Source: Polaribacter glomeratus
Lineage (GTDB): Bacteria > Bacteroidota > Bacteroidia > Flavobacteriales > Flavobacteriaceae
NCBI RefSeq assembly: GCF_002954665.1
Contig: NZ_MSCM01000001.1
Location: 209,183 to 273,182, forward strand
Length of the DNA stretch: 64,000 nt
Direction of reading: 5' to 3'
The position numbers were made by a program, and so were the translations under genes. The notes beneath the pieces are model-generated. The model saw nothing but the letters and a program-made list of their open reading frames with translations. It was not told the origin of the DNA and did no database searches. Below are positions 39,146-47,978 of this stretch, one piece after another. Each line of letters opens with the position of its first letter. The first letter of the stretch is position 1.

Positions 39146-39538
39146 TACAGTTTATATTTTATTTAAAGATTGTCTAAAAAGGATCATAATTTTAATTGAT
39201 AAATGAGCTTGTCTAAATAACTATTTTTACAAAATCAATATTAAATCAAGGTTTTTTTTAGACAATTTTGTTGTTTAAATAATTTGAAGTTATTTTTATT
39301 TCAATAATAGAAATTAATGTTAATTTTAGAAAGTATAATTTAAGGGTAACACTTTTATCTAGAACAGTACAAACAAGTAACTTAATAAAAATTAATTTTT
39401 AGTTTTTTTTTAGTATTAGCTATTTTAATTTCTGATAAAAATGGATATATAAAAGCATCAATTAATATCAGTTTAAGTAATTTAAACCTAAATACCTTGA
39501 GTTTTATAAATCATAAAATAAAGATTTTACATTTATAA
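39146..39538. other. 393-bp AT-rich intergenic region
   Basis: Contains a perfect 12-bp inverted repeat ATTGTCTAAAAA (39169-39180) / TTTTTAGACAAT (39255-39266), 74 bp apart, that could end the plus-strand transcript. The remaining 270 bp are low-complexity AT-rich sequence with no frame or motif I can support. It separates the convergent DUF4861 and LacI-2 genes. Confidence 0.5.
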
Positions 39539-40573
39539 TTAATTCTCGGTATAAGTTTCTAGATTTTCTGCAGTAATAATATCTATTGGTAATAGACTTT
39601 TTGCCGGAATTTCTTTATCAAAAAGAAAGTAATCTACTAAATATGTTAAACCAAGATAAACTTGTTTTTTAGGGTTTTGATGTATCAAAAAATTGATGAT
39701 ACCGTTTTTTAAATACAGCATATTCTCATCTAATAAATCATAACCAATTACTTTTATATGCTCAATTTTTTTGTTTTTAATAAATTCTGCAATTGTATAA
39801 ACTTTAGACGTTGTAACAAAAATACCAGATAAGGCTATGTTTTCATTTATAAAATCTAATAATTTGGCATCAATATCTTGTTGTTTGCAATTCCAAGTTA
39901 CAATATTGTAACTTTCTATTTCGTTAAAAAAACTTCTAAATCCTTTTTCTTTTTCTTGAACATAGATAGCATTGTTACTGTCTTCATCAATATTTATAAT
40001 AGCAATAGTTGCATTTTTTGAAATTATTTCTTTCATTAAACTCGCTGCAATTCTTCCGCTTTTATATAAATCTTGACCTACAAAATTTTGTGTATTATTA
40101 ATCTCTAATTGGTTATTAAATTTACTAACAATAATATTTGAAAGTGCATATTTGTTTATAATCTCTATGGTTTCTTTATAAAATAATGGCGCTAATAAAA
40201 CAGCATTTGGCAATAGTTCTAAAACCTTTTTATTAACTTTAATAAAAGATTTTATATCATTCGGATTAAAAAAGAAGGGTTCAATAAAAACACCAAAAGA
40301 TGCAAATTCTTCTATTGCTTCCTCAATACCTTCATTACAAGGAGACCAATAGGGATCTTTATTAAAATCTGGTAAAACAACACAAATATGATAATTTCTT
40401 GTCTTTTTTAAACTTCTAGCTAACAAGTTTGGTTTGTAGTCTATCTCATTTAAAACGGCATTCACTTTTTCTAAAGCTTTTGCAGACACTTTTCCTCTTT
40501 CATGAAGCACTCGATCTACCGTTCCTTTTGAAACTCCAGCTAATTCAGCAATATTTTTAATTGTATATTTCAT
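39539..40573 (-). CDS. LacI-family transcriptional regulator (LacI-2)
   Basis: A 344-residue LacI-family regulator with the HTH TIKNIAELAGVSKGTVDRVL and hinge NLLARSLKKTRN, followed by a sugar-binding domain (HICVVLPDFNKDPYWSPCNEGI). The GTVDRVLHERG recognition helix differs from that of LacI-1, so it should read another operator. I place the start at 40573; the frame is open 16 codons further but that part covers the promoter (TATATTTG, 40582-40589) and operator. The mRNA is then nearly leaderless. It is divergent from the amino-sugar operon. Confidence 0.92.
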   Translation of the reverse strand: MKYTIKNIAELAGVSKGTVDRVLHERGKVSAKALEKVNAVLNEIDYKPNLLARSLKKTRNYHICVVLPDFNKDPYWSPCNEGIEEAIEEFASFGVFIEPFFFNPNDIKSFIKVNKKVLELLPNAVLLAPLFYKETIEIINKYALSNIIVSKFNNQLEINNTQNFVGQDLYKSGRIAASLMKEIISKNATIAIINIDEDSNNAIYVQEKEKGFRSFFNEIESYNIVTWNCKQQDIDAKLLDFINENIALSGIFVTTSKVYTIAEFIKNKKIEHIKVIGYDLLDENMLYLKNGIINFLIHQNPKKQVYLGLTYLVDYFLFDKEIPAKSLLPIDIITAENLETYTEN

Positions 40574-40581
40574 TTTCGAGG

Positions 40582-40589
40582 CAAATATA
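40582..40589 (-). promoter_or_regulatory. -7 box of the LacI-2 gene
   Basis: TATATTTG followed by CC on the minus strand, only 9 nt before the ATG at 40573; the leader would be a few nucleotides. Confidence 0.65.
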
Positions 40590-40602
40590 AAAAAAACATT
40601 TG

Positions 40603-40628
40603 AAAAAGTGTGCTCGAACACATTTTTT
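40603..40628. promoter_or_regulatory. Putative LacI-2 operator
   Basis: Near-palindrome TGTGCTCGAACACA (40609-40622) flanked by A5 and T-runs, with a central TCGA. It lies over the -33 region of the LacI-2 promoter, suggesting autoregulation. Confidence 0.55.
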
Positions 40629-40660
40629 AAAAATTCTTAGGATTTATAAAAAATATAGTA

Positions 40661-40668
40661 TACTTTTG
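40661..40668 (+). promoter_or_regulatory. -7 box of the amino-sugar operon
   Basis: TACTTTTG, immediately followed by the palindromic operator, so the transcription start (about 40674) is inside the operator. Confidence 0.75.
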
Positions 40669-40696
40669 TTTAAAATACAATCGATTGTATTTTAAA
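40669..40696. promoter_or_regulatory. 28-bp perfect palindrome, LacI-type operator of the amino-sugar operon
   Basis: Same ATACAATCGATTGTAT core as at 36071-36110; 26 bp are identical. Here it sits just downstream of the -7 box (centre about +8), where a repressor would block initiation or early elongation. Confidence 0.85.
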
Positions 40697-40725
40697 ATAT
40701 TAAAAATAACTCCTATCAAAATTAA

Positions 40726-41646
40726 GTGATTATGATAAAAAACAACAAACCTACACTTGTAATTTTAGCAGCAGGAATGGGTAGTAGATATGGTGGTTTA
40801 AAGCAGATGGATACATTTACGCCAGAAGGCGACACTATTATAGATTTTTCTTTATATGATGCCGTTCAAGCGGGTTTTGGTAAAGTGGTTTTTATCATTA
40901 GAAAAAGTTTTGAGAAAGAATTTAAAACCATTTTTAATAAAAAATTAAGTGGTAAAGTAGCTGTAGAATATGTGTATCAAGAACTAGAAATTGTACCCGA
41001 AAAATACATCAATCTAGAAAGAGTAAAACCTTGGGGAACAGGGCATGCATTATTAATGACAAAAGGTATTGTAAAAGAAAATTTTGCAATTATAAATGCA
41101 GACGATTTTTACAGTAGACAGGCTTTTGATGCTATTGCAGAACAATTAAGAAATACAGACGAAAACAGTTACGATTTTAGTATGGTTGCCTATTCTTTAA
41201 AAAACACGGTTTCAGATAATGGATATGTTTCTAGAGGAGAATGCACTGTTGATGAAAATGGTTTTTTAACAGACGTTACAGAAAGAGTGCGAATAGAGAA
41301 AATTGATGGTGTTCTAAAAAGTGAAGATGAAAACGGAGTAATGTTTCCTATTGATCAAAACACAACGGTTTCTATGAATTTCTGGGGATTTACACCTAAA
41401 TGTTTTGAGTTTGGTAATGAGTTGTTTTTAAGCTTCTTAGAGGATAACAAACAGAATTTAAAAGCAGAATTTTACTTGCCAACCATTGTAAACACAATGT
41501 TAGCATCTAAAAAAGCATCTGTAAAAGTTTTAGAATCAGACTCAAAATGGTTTGGTGTTACCTATAGCGAAGACAAAGAAAAGGCTCAGAAGGAGATTAA
41601 TAAATTGAAAGAAAACGGAGTATACCCAACTAAATTATGGAATTAA
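40726..41646 (+). CDS. Sugar-1-phosphate nucleotidyltransferase
   Basis: A 306-residue NTP_transferase-family protein: LVILAAGMGSRYGGLKQMD is the nucleotide-binding signature, with WGTGHALLMTK and FAIINADDFY (metal-binding Asp) following. It would couple a hexose-1-phosphate to a nucleotide. In this operon, next to a NahK-like kinase and an epimerase, the likely substrate is N-acetylhexosamine-1-phosphate (UDP-HexNAc product), as in the lacto-N-biose pathway; that is inference from context. First gene of a six-gene operon. Confidence 0.85.
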   Translation: MIMIKNNKPTLVILAAGMGSRYGGLKQMDTFTPEGDTIIDFSLYDAVQAGFGKVVFIIRKSFEKEFKTIFNKKLSGKVAVEYVYQELEIVPEKYINLERVKPWGTGHALLMTKGIVKENFAIINADDFYSRQAFDAIAEQLRNTDENSYDFSMVAYSLKNTVSDNGYVSRGECTVDENGFLTDVTERVRIEKIDGVLKSEDENGVMFPIDQNTTVSMNFWGFTPKCFEFGNELFLSFLEDNKQNLKAEFYLPTIVNTMLASKKASVKVLESDSKWFGVTYSEDKEKAQKEINKLKENGVYPTKLWN

Positions 41647-41647
41647 T

Positions 41648-42718
41648 ATGAAAGCAGAAATTATAAAATCTATTTTTAATGAGTTTGACCATCAATCAAA
41701 TTATGTTTATCATACAGAAATAAATTCTGGTCATATTAATGATACTTTTTTTATAAAAACTGATGGAAACAAAGAGTATATACTTCAAAGAATAAATCAT
41801 ATTATTTTTAAAGATGTTCCTGGTTTAGTAAATAACAAAGTGTTAATAAGTGCACATATAAGAAGTAAATATCCAAACCTTTTAGAAAAAGATTTAAGTA
41901 ACAAAGTGTTAAGTTTTGTAAAAACAAAAAACACCGAATTTTATTACCATCAAGAAAATGGAGATTTTTGGAATGTAATGGTTTTTATTGACGATAGTGT
42001 TACGTACGAAATTGTAAAAGATGAAGAGATTGCGTACGAAGGCGGTAAACTTTTAGGAGATTTTTTAAACGTAACATCAGATTTTGATAGTAGCAAATTA
42101 ATCGATGTGATACCTAATTTTCACGACATGTCTTTTCGTTTTAGTCAATATGCATCTTCAGTTCAAAGTGCTTTAAAAAGTAGATTGATAAAAGCCGAAA
42201 AATACACCAAAATTGTTACTGAATTAAAGGAGGAAATGCACATTTTACAAACGTTAAAAGAAGCCGGCAAAATTCCTGTTAGAGTAACTCATAACGACAC
42301 AAAAATATCAAACTCACTTTTCGATAAAAACCTTAAAGGTGTTTGTATGATTGATACAGATACGGTAATGCCCGGAATTATTCATTACGATTTTGGTGAT
42401 GCAATTAGAACTATCTGTAACACAGCAGCAGAAGACGAAAAAGACCTATCTAAAGTTGAATTTAATTTGGAATACTACAAAGCTTATAAAAAAGGTTTTC
42501 TAGAAAAAACGAAAGATTCCTTAACGGAAATAGAATTAGAGTATTTGCCTTTAGCAGCAAAAACAATGATTTTTATAATGGCCATTCGTTTTTTAACAGA
42601 TTATCTGAACAATGATATTTACTACAAAACAAATTATCCAGAACATAATTTAGACAGGGCTAAAAATCAATTTAAACTGATAGAAAGTTTTTCTGAAAAA
42701 TTATTAAAACAACCATAA
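41648..42718 (+). CDS. N-acetylhexosamine 1-kinase-like phosphotransferase (NahK-like)
   Basis: A 356-residue aminoglycoside-phosphotransferase-fold kinase. The catalytic loop is THNDTKISNSLF (Asp and Asn of the HxDxxxxN motif) and the metal-binding acidic residue is in MIDTDTVMPG; the N-terminal lobe has GHINDTFFIKT and EYILQRIN. The family includes NahK, which phosphorylates GlcNAc/GalNAc at C1. It starts 1 bp after the nucleotidyltransferase gene and ends 1 bp before the epimerase. A degenerate copy of its 3' half lies at 48384-48853. Confidence 0.82.
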   Translation: MKAEIIKSIFNEFDHQSNYVYHTEINSGHINDTFFIKTDGNKEYILQRINHIIFKDVPGLVNNKVLISAHIRSKYPNLLEKDLSNKVLSFVKTKNTEFYYHQENGDFWNVMVFIDDSVTYEIVKDEEIAYEGGKLLGDFLNVTSDFDSSKLIDVIPNFHDMSFRFSQYASSVQSALKSRLIKAEKYTKIVTELKEEMHILQTLKEAGKIPVRVTHNDTKISNSLFDKNLKGVCMIDTDTVMPGIIHYDFGDAIRTICNTAAEDEKDLSKVEFNLEYYKAYKKGFLEKTKDSLTEIELEYLPLAAKTMIFIMAIRFLTDYLNNDIYYKTNYPEHNLDRAKNQFKLIESFSEKLLKQP

Positions 42719-42719
42719 G

Positions 42720-43646
42720 ATGAAAAAATATGTAATTACAGGAGGAGCAGGTTTTATAGGAAGTCATATTGCAGAATTTTTGTCTAATCAAGGACACGAG
42801 GTAACGGTTTTAGACAGTTTAAGAACCGGATTTACTAAAAACTTAAACAATCTTAATGTTAAATTTATAGAAGGAGACATTAGAGATAAGGATTTGGTAA
42901 AAGAGGTTGCTAAAAATGCGAGTGCAATTTTTCATCTAGCAGCTTTGGTTAGTGTTCCAGAGTCATTAACAAAAATTAGTGAATGTGTAGCGATTAACAC
43001 AATAGGTACACTTAATGTGCTAGATGCTGCAAGAGAAACAGAAAACTGTAAAGTAATACTTTCTACATCCGCAGCAAATTATGGTGATAACCCAATATTA
43101 CCAAAGGTAGAAACGATGGTTTCAGAACCAATGACGCCGTATGCAATAACAAAGTTAGATGGCGAATATTATTTAAAAATGTATGAAGACCAGTGGAATG
43201 TTCCTACTACTTCTTTGCGCTACTTTAATGTATTTGGACCAAGACAGAATCCAAAATCTGCGTATGCAGCAGCTGTGCCAATTTTTATTAATAAGGCGTT
43301 GCAAAATGAACCTATAACTATTTATGGTGATGGTTTGCAAACAAGAGATTTTGTCTATGTAAAAGATGTTGTTAAAGCAAATATTTTGGCATCAACTAAA
43401 GGAAGCGGAACGTACAATGTTGCACTGGGGCACAGCACAAGTATTCTTGAATTGGCAGAAAATATAATAAGTATTACAAACTCTAAATCACAAATTAAGT
43501 TTTTAGACGAGCGAGCAGGAGACATAAAACATTCTCAGGCCAATCCAGAAAAATTTAACAAATTAGGGTTTCAGCCACAATATACAATTCAAGACGCATT
43601 AGAAGAAACAATCGTGTTTTATCACAATCAATTAATATCTAAATAA
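42720..43646 (+). CDS. NAD-dependent nucleotide-sugar epimerase (GalE-like)
   Basis: A 308-residue extended SDR: ITGGAGFIGSHIAEFL at the N-terminus, a Ser/Tyr/Lys catalytic set in LSTSAANYG and YAITKLDGEYY, and RYFNVFGPRQNPKSAYAAAVP. It is probably a UDP-sugar 4-epimerase; with the kinase and nucleotidyltransferase it could interconvert UDP-GalNAc and UDP-GlcNAc. Start follows the kinase stop by one base. Confidence 0.87.
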   Translation: MKKYVITGGAGFIGSHIAEFLSNQGHEVTVLDSLRTGFTKNLNNLNVKFIEGDIRDKDLVKEVAKNASAIFHLAALVSVPESLTKISECVAINTIGTLNVLDAARETENCKVILSTSAANYGDNPILPKVETMVSEPMTPYAITKLDGEYYLKMYEDQWNVPTTSLRYFNVFGPRQNPKSAYAAAVPIFINKALQNEPITIYGDGLQTRDFVYVKDVVKANILASTKGSGTYNVALGHSTSILELAENIISITNSKSQIKFLDERAGDIKHSQANPEKFNKLGFQPQYTIQDALEETIVFYHNQLISK

Positions 43647-43654
43647 TTTAAAAA

Positions 43655-44959
43655 ATGAATAAAAAAAATAACACCGTAGCTATTGTAATTATTGCAAGTT
43701 TATTTTTCATTTTTGGCTTTGTTACTTGGATAAATGGGGCGCTTATTCCTTTTATGAAAACCATAAACGAGTTAACAGATGCTCAATCTTATTTAGTAGC
43801 ATCGGCTTCTTATATTTCGTTTGTTGTAATGGCTTTACCCGCTTCTTATATCCTAAATAAAATAGGTTACAAAAAAGGGATGTCTTTAGGATTAATAATT
43901 ATGGCAATTGGTGCTTTGATATTTATTCCTGCAGCAGAAGCAAGAACCTATTGGGTATTTTTAGCAGGTATTTTTATTCAAGGAATTGGAATGACAATTT
44001 TGCAAACTGCAGCTAATCCATACATTACTATTTTAGGCCCAATAGAAAGTGGTGCAAAACGAATTGCAATTATGGGAATTGCGAATAAAACCGCAGGAGC
44101 TTTAGGATCTTTAATTTTTGGTGCATTATTATTGTCAGGAATTGATGAAACAAAAGAAAAATTAAGCGGCGCAACTTTAGCAGAAAAAAATGTATTGCTA
44201 GATACAATGGCAGACAGTGTTTTTATGCCATATGTGGTTATGGCAATTGTATTGTTTCTTCTAGGAATTTTAATAAGAAAAGCACCTTTACCAAATGTTG
44301 AAGCAGATGAAACAGAAGTGTTAGAAGCAGGTAAAACAGCAAAAACAAGCATTTTTCAATTCCCTAATTTATGGTTGGGTGTTTTAGCTTTATTCGTTTA
44401 TGTAGGTGCAGAAGTTATTGCAGGCGATACAATTATTTCTTACGGAATTTCATTAGGGTTTACAGGCGAAGAAGCAAAGTATTTTACCACATATACTTTA
44501 ATGGCAATGGTTGCAACCTACGCATTAGGTGTTTTCTTAATTCCTAAATATATAAAACAAAAAACAGCCTTAATTGCAAGTGCAATTTTAGGAATTATTT
44601 TTAGTTTCTGCATTTTAAATACAACAGGTTTTACATCTATCTTATTTGTAGCCGCTTTAGGTATTGCAAACGCATTAGTGTGGCCCGCAATTTGGCCTTT
44701 AACTTTAGAAGGATTAGGTAAATTTACAAAAACAGCATCTGCACTTTTAATTATGGCAATTTCTGGGGGTGCAATTATTCCGCCTTTGTATGGTAGAATT
44801 GTTGATGCTACTAAACACGAATTAATAACCAACGGTGTTCAAGAATTAGATGCGCTGGCATCCGCAGCAACAAGTAGTTATTGGGTTTTAATTCCTTGTT
44901 ATCTCATCATTTTATTTTTTGCAATTTGGGGACATAAAATTAAAAATTGGAGTAAATAA
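43655..44959 (+). CDS. Sugar MFS transporter (FucP/NagP-like)
   Basis: A 434-residue major-facilitator protein with twelve predicted membrane spans. The start LFFIFGFVTWINGALIPFMK and the segment GIGMTILQTAANPYITILGP are characteristic of the FucP/GluP/NagP group (H+-coupled sugar import). In this operon the substrate is probably GlcNAc or GalNAc, as for Shewanella NagP. Eight bp separate it from the epimerase gene. Confidence 0.88.
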   Translation: MNKKNNTVAIVIIASLFFIFGFVTWINGALIPFMKTINELTDAQSYLVASASYISFVVMALPASYILNKIGYKKGMSLGLIIMAIGALIFIPAAEARTYWVFLAGIFIQGIGMTILQTAANPYITILGPIESGAKRIAIMGIANKTAGALGSLIFGALLLSGIDETKEKLSGATLAEKNVLLDTMADSVFMPYVVMAIVLFLLGILIRKAPLPNVEADETEVLEAGKTAKTSIFQFPNLWLGVLALFVYVGAEVIAGDTIISYGISLGFTGEEAKYFTTYTLMAMVATYALGVFLIPKYIKQKTALIASAILGIIFSFCILNTTGFTSILFVAALGIANALVWPAIWPLTLEGLGKFTKTASALLIMAISGGAIIPPLYGRIVDATKHELITNGVQELDALASAATSSYWVLIPCYLIILFFAIWGHKIKNWSK

Positions 44960-44999
44960 TAAAGCCTAAAAATAAAATATAAAAACTCTTTAGAATACA

Positions 45000-45977
45000 A
45001 TGGCAAAAGTTTATAAATGGGGAATTATTGGTTGCGGAAACGTTACAGAAATTAAAAGCGGACCTGCATACAAAATGGTTGATGGTTTTGATTTACACGC
45101 TGTGATGAGACGTGATGTTGAGAAAGCAAAAGACTATGCATCTAGACATCATGTTGCTAACTTTTACGGCGATGCAGATGCTTTGATAAATAACCCAGAA
45201 ATTGAAGCCATTTATATTGCAACACCACCAGATTCTCATGCATATTATGCGTTAAAAGTAGCAGAAGCTGGTAAAATATGCTGTATTGAAAAACCGATGG
45301 CAACAACATATAAAGAATGTTTGCAAATAAATACTGCTTTCAAAGAAAAGAAAATACCCTTATTTGTGGCCTATTATAGACGGTCATTACCAAGGTTTGC
45401 TAAAGTTAAATCTTGGCTCGATACTAATAAAATAGGAAAAATAAGACATATAAATTGGCATTTAAGCAAACCAGCAAATGCTATAGATCTCTCTAAAAAC
45501 TACAATTGGCGCACAGATAGTAAGATTGCTTATGGCGGCTATTTTGATGATTTAGCATCTCACGGAATCGATTTATTTATACATCTATTAGGCGATGTTA
45601 AAAATGCACAAGGAATTGCAACTAATCAGCAAGGTTTATACACCGCTATGGATTCAATTACAGCAAGCTGGATTCATGAATCTGGCGTAACAGGTTCTGG
45701 TAGTTGGAATTTTGCATCCGAAAAAAGAGAAGATACTGTTGCCATTTATGGGGAAAAAGGTAAAATAACTTTTTCTGTTTTTGATGAAAAACCGATAGTT
45801 TTAGAACATGGAGACTATAAAGAAAGTCTACTCATTAAGAATCCTGAAAATATTCAATTGTGTCATGTCGAAAATATGAAGAATTATTTAATAGCAGATA
45901 AAGCGCATCCATCCACAGGAAAAACAGCATTACATACCACTTGGGTATTAGAAAGAATTTTAAAAAACAATAACTAA
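45000..45977 (+). CDS. Gfo/Idh/MocA family oxidoreductase
   Basis: A 325-residue NAD(P)-dependent sugar oxidoreductase. The Rossmann motif is WGIIGCGNVTEIKSGPA, the catalytic-lysine motif is CCIEKPMA, and the C-terminal alpha/beta domain contains YGGYFDDLASHGIDLFIHLLG with the conserved Asp-His pair. The substrate cannot be derived; the operon suggests an amino sugar or a derived hexose. It starts 40 bp after the transporter gene. Confidence 0.88.
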   Translation: MAKVYKWGIIGCGNVTEIKSGPAYKMVDGFDLHAVMRRDVEKAKDYASRHHVANFYGDADALINNPEIEAIYIATPPDSHAYYALKVAEAGKICCIEKPMATTYKECLQINTAFKEKKIPLFVAYYRRSLPRFAKVKSWLDTNKIGKIRHINWHLSKPANAIDLSKNYNWRTDSKIAYGGYFDDLASHGIDLFIHLLGDVKNAQGIATNQQGLYTAMDSITASWIHESGVTGSGSWNFASEKREDTVAIYGEKGKITFSVFDEKPIVLEHGDYKESLLIKNPENIQLCHVENMKNYLIADKAHPSTGKTALHTTWVLERILKNNN

Positions 45978-45994
45978 AACTTAAAACCAGCACA

Positions 45995-47923
45995 ATGTTA
46001 AAAAGTACAATAGACAAAGCAACAGGTTTCGAAAAAAGATTTGAGAATATAGGAACTGTAGTTTTTGAAGAAGCAACATCTGCATCAAAAGCTATTGCGT
46101 TAGAAATTTCGAATCTTATAAAAGTAAAACAAGCACAAAAACAATATTGTATATTAGGTTTAGCAACTGGTTCTTCGCCTAAAGGATTGTATGCAGAATT
46201 AGTGCGCTTACACAAAGAAGAAGGTTTAAGTTTTAAGAATGTAGTATCTTATAATTTAGACGAATACTATCCTATGGAACCCGATTCTATAAATAGTTAT
46301 GTGCGTTTTATGCAAGAACAGCTGTTTAATCATATCGATATTTTACCAGAAAATTGTCATGTTCCTGATGGTACTTTATCCAAAGAAGAAATTAGAGATT
46401 ACTGTGATCAATATGAAGCGAGAATCGAAGCTGTAGGCGGCATTGATTTGCAGATTTTAGGAATTGGTGGAAATGGCCATATTGGTTTTAACGAATCTGG
46501 ATCTTTACAAAATTCTAAAACACGTTTAGTTGCCTTAGATCACATTACTAGAGTTGCTGCAAGTGGTGATTTTTCTGGTTTAGATAAAACACCAAGAACT
46601 GCAATTACTTTAGGTGTTAAAAAAATAATGGAAGCCAAAAGAGTAATCTTAATGGCTTGGGGAGAAAGAAAAGCTAGTATTATTAAAGCGTCTATAGAAG
46701 ATCAAGTTACAAGTAGAGTACCCGCCTCTTATTTGCAAGAACATAGAAATGCAACTTTTATTTTAGACAAAGCAGCAGCATCTAAATTAACAAGAATCAA
46801 TACACCTTGGTTAGTTGAAAAAATTACTTGGACAGATAAATTAAGTAAAAAAGCAGTTTTAAGTTTGGCTCTAAATTTAAAAAAGCCAATTTTAATGTTA
46901 ACAGATGCTGATTATATAGAAAATGGAATGAGCGATTTATTAGCAGATTTTGGTCCTGCTTATGACATTAATATAAAAATATTTAATCAATTACAAAGTA
47001 CTATTACAGGTTGGCCAGGAGGAAAACCAAATGCTGATGATACTAAACGTCCAGAACGCGCAGAGCCAAGTAAAAAACGAATACTTATTTTTAGTCCGCA
47101 TCCAGATGATGATATTATAAGTATGGGCGGTACTTTTAAAAGATTGCATGAACAAGGTCATGAGGTACATGTTGGCTATCAAACATCAGGAAATATTGCT
47201 GTTGCAGATGATGAAGCTTTGCGTTTTGCTAGTTTTGTTTGCGATTATAATGATAAGTTTGGCTTAGAAAATAAAGAAGCAGAAAACATTTATAAAAAAG
47301 CAGCAACTTTTTTAAAGAATAAAAAATCAAGTGAAATTGATACTGCAGAAGTTAGATATATAAAAGGTTTAATAAGAAAAGGTGAAGCTAGAGCTACGAG
47401 TCACTTTGTTGGAATTCCTGATGAACAGATTCATTTTATGGAACTTCCTTTTTATGAAACTGGCGCTGTTAAAAAGAACCCAATCGGAGTTGCAGATGTT
47501 AAAATTACAGCTGCGTTAATAGAAAAAATAAAACCGCATCAAATTTATGCTGCTGGAGATTTAGCAGATCCTCACGGAACGCATAAGGTTTGTTTAGATG
47601 CTGTTTTTTCTGCAGTTAAACAACTAAAACCTAATAAATTCATGGATGATTGTTGGGTTTGGTTATACAGAGGTGCTTGGCAAGAATGGGGAATTGATGA
47701 AATAGAAATGGCTGTACCTATGGGACCTGCTCAAGTTTTAGAAAAAAGAAAAGGAATTTTTAAACATCAATCTCAAAAAGATGGTGTGGTTTTTCAAGGT
47801 GCCGATAGTAGAGAATTTTGGCAACGTGCTGAAGATAGAAATAAAGAAACAGCAAGTTTATATGATGCTTTAGGCTTGGCGCATTATGCAGCCATGGAAG
47901 CTTTTGTGAGATGGAAATTCTAA
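45995..47923 (+). CDS. nagB: Glucosamine-6-phosphate deaminase fused to an LmbE/PIG-L domain
   Basis: A 642-residue two-domain protein. Residues about 1-270 are NagB (GLATGSSPKGLYAELV, SYNLDEYYPM with the catalytic Asp, GIGGNGHIGFNE): glucosamine-6-P to fructose-6-P plus ammonia. Residues about 360-640 are an LmbE/PIG-L-type zinc deacetylase domain (FSPHPDDDIISMGG and ADPHGTHKVC hold the zinc ligands). The fusion is usual in Bacteroidota and may combine deacetylation or another hydrolysis with deamination. No separate nagA is in the operon, so the LmbE domain could supply the deacetylase step (inference). Confidence 0.93.
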   Translation: MLKSTIDKATGFEKRFENIGTVVFEEATSASKAIALEISNLIKVKQAQKQYCILGLATGSSPKGLYAELVRLHKEEGLSFKNVVSYNLDEYYPMEPDSINSYVRFMQEQLFNHIDILPENCHVPDGTLSKEEIRDYCDQYEARIEAVGGIDLQILGIGGNGHIGFNESGSLQNSKTRLVALDHITRVAASGDFSGLDKTPRTAITLGVKKIMEAKRVILMAWGERKASIIKASIEDQVTSRVPASYLQEHRNATFILDKAAASKLTRINTPWLVEKITWTDKLSKKAVLSLALNLKKPILMLTDADYIENGMSDLLADFGPAYDINIKIFNQLQSTITGWPGGKPNADDTKRPERAEPSKKRILIFSPHPDDDIISMGGTFKRLHEQGHEVHVGYQTSGNIAVADDEALRFASFVCDYNDKFGLENKEAENIYKKAATFLKNKKSSEIDTAEVRYIKGLIRKGEARATSHFVGIPDEQIHFMELPFYETGAVKKNPIGVADVKITAALIEKIKPHQIYAAGDLADPHGTHKVCLDAVFSAVKQLKPNKFMDDCWVWLYRGAWQEWGIDEIEMAVPMGPAQVLEKRKGIFKHQSQKDGVVFQGADSREFWQRAEDRNKETASLYDALGLAHYAAMEAFVRWKF

Positions 47924-47978
47924 AGGTTTTAAAAGTGAGAAAAAGAGTCTTGTAATTTAGTACTAAAATTATATATAA

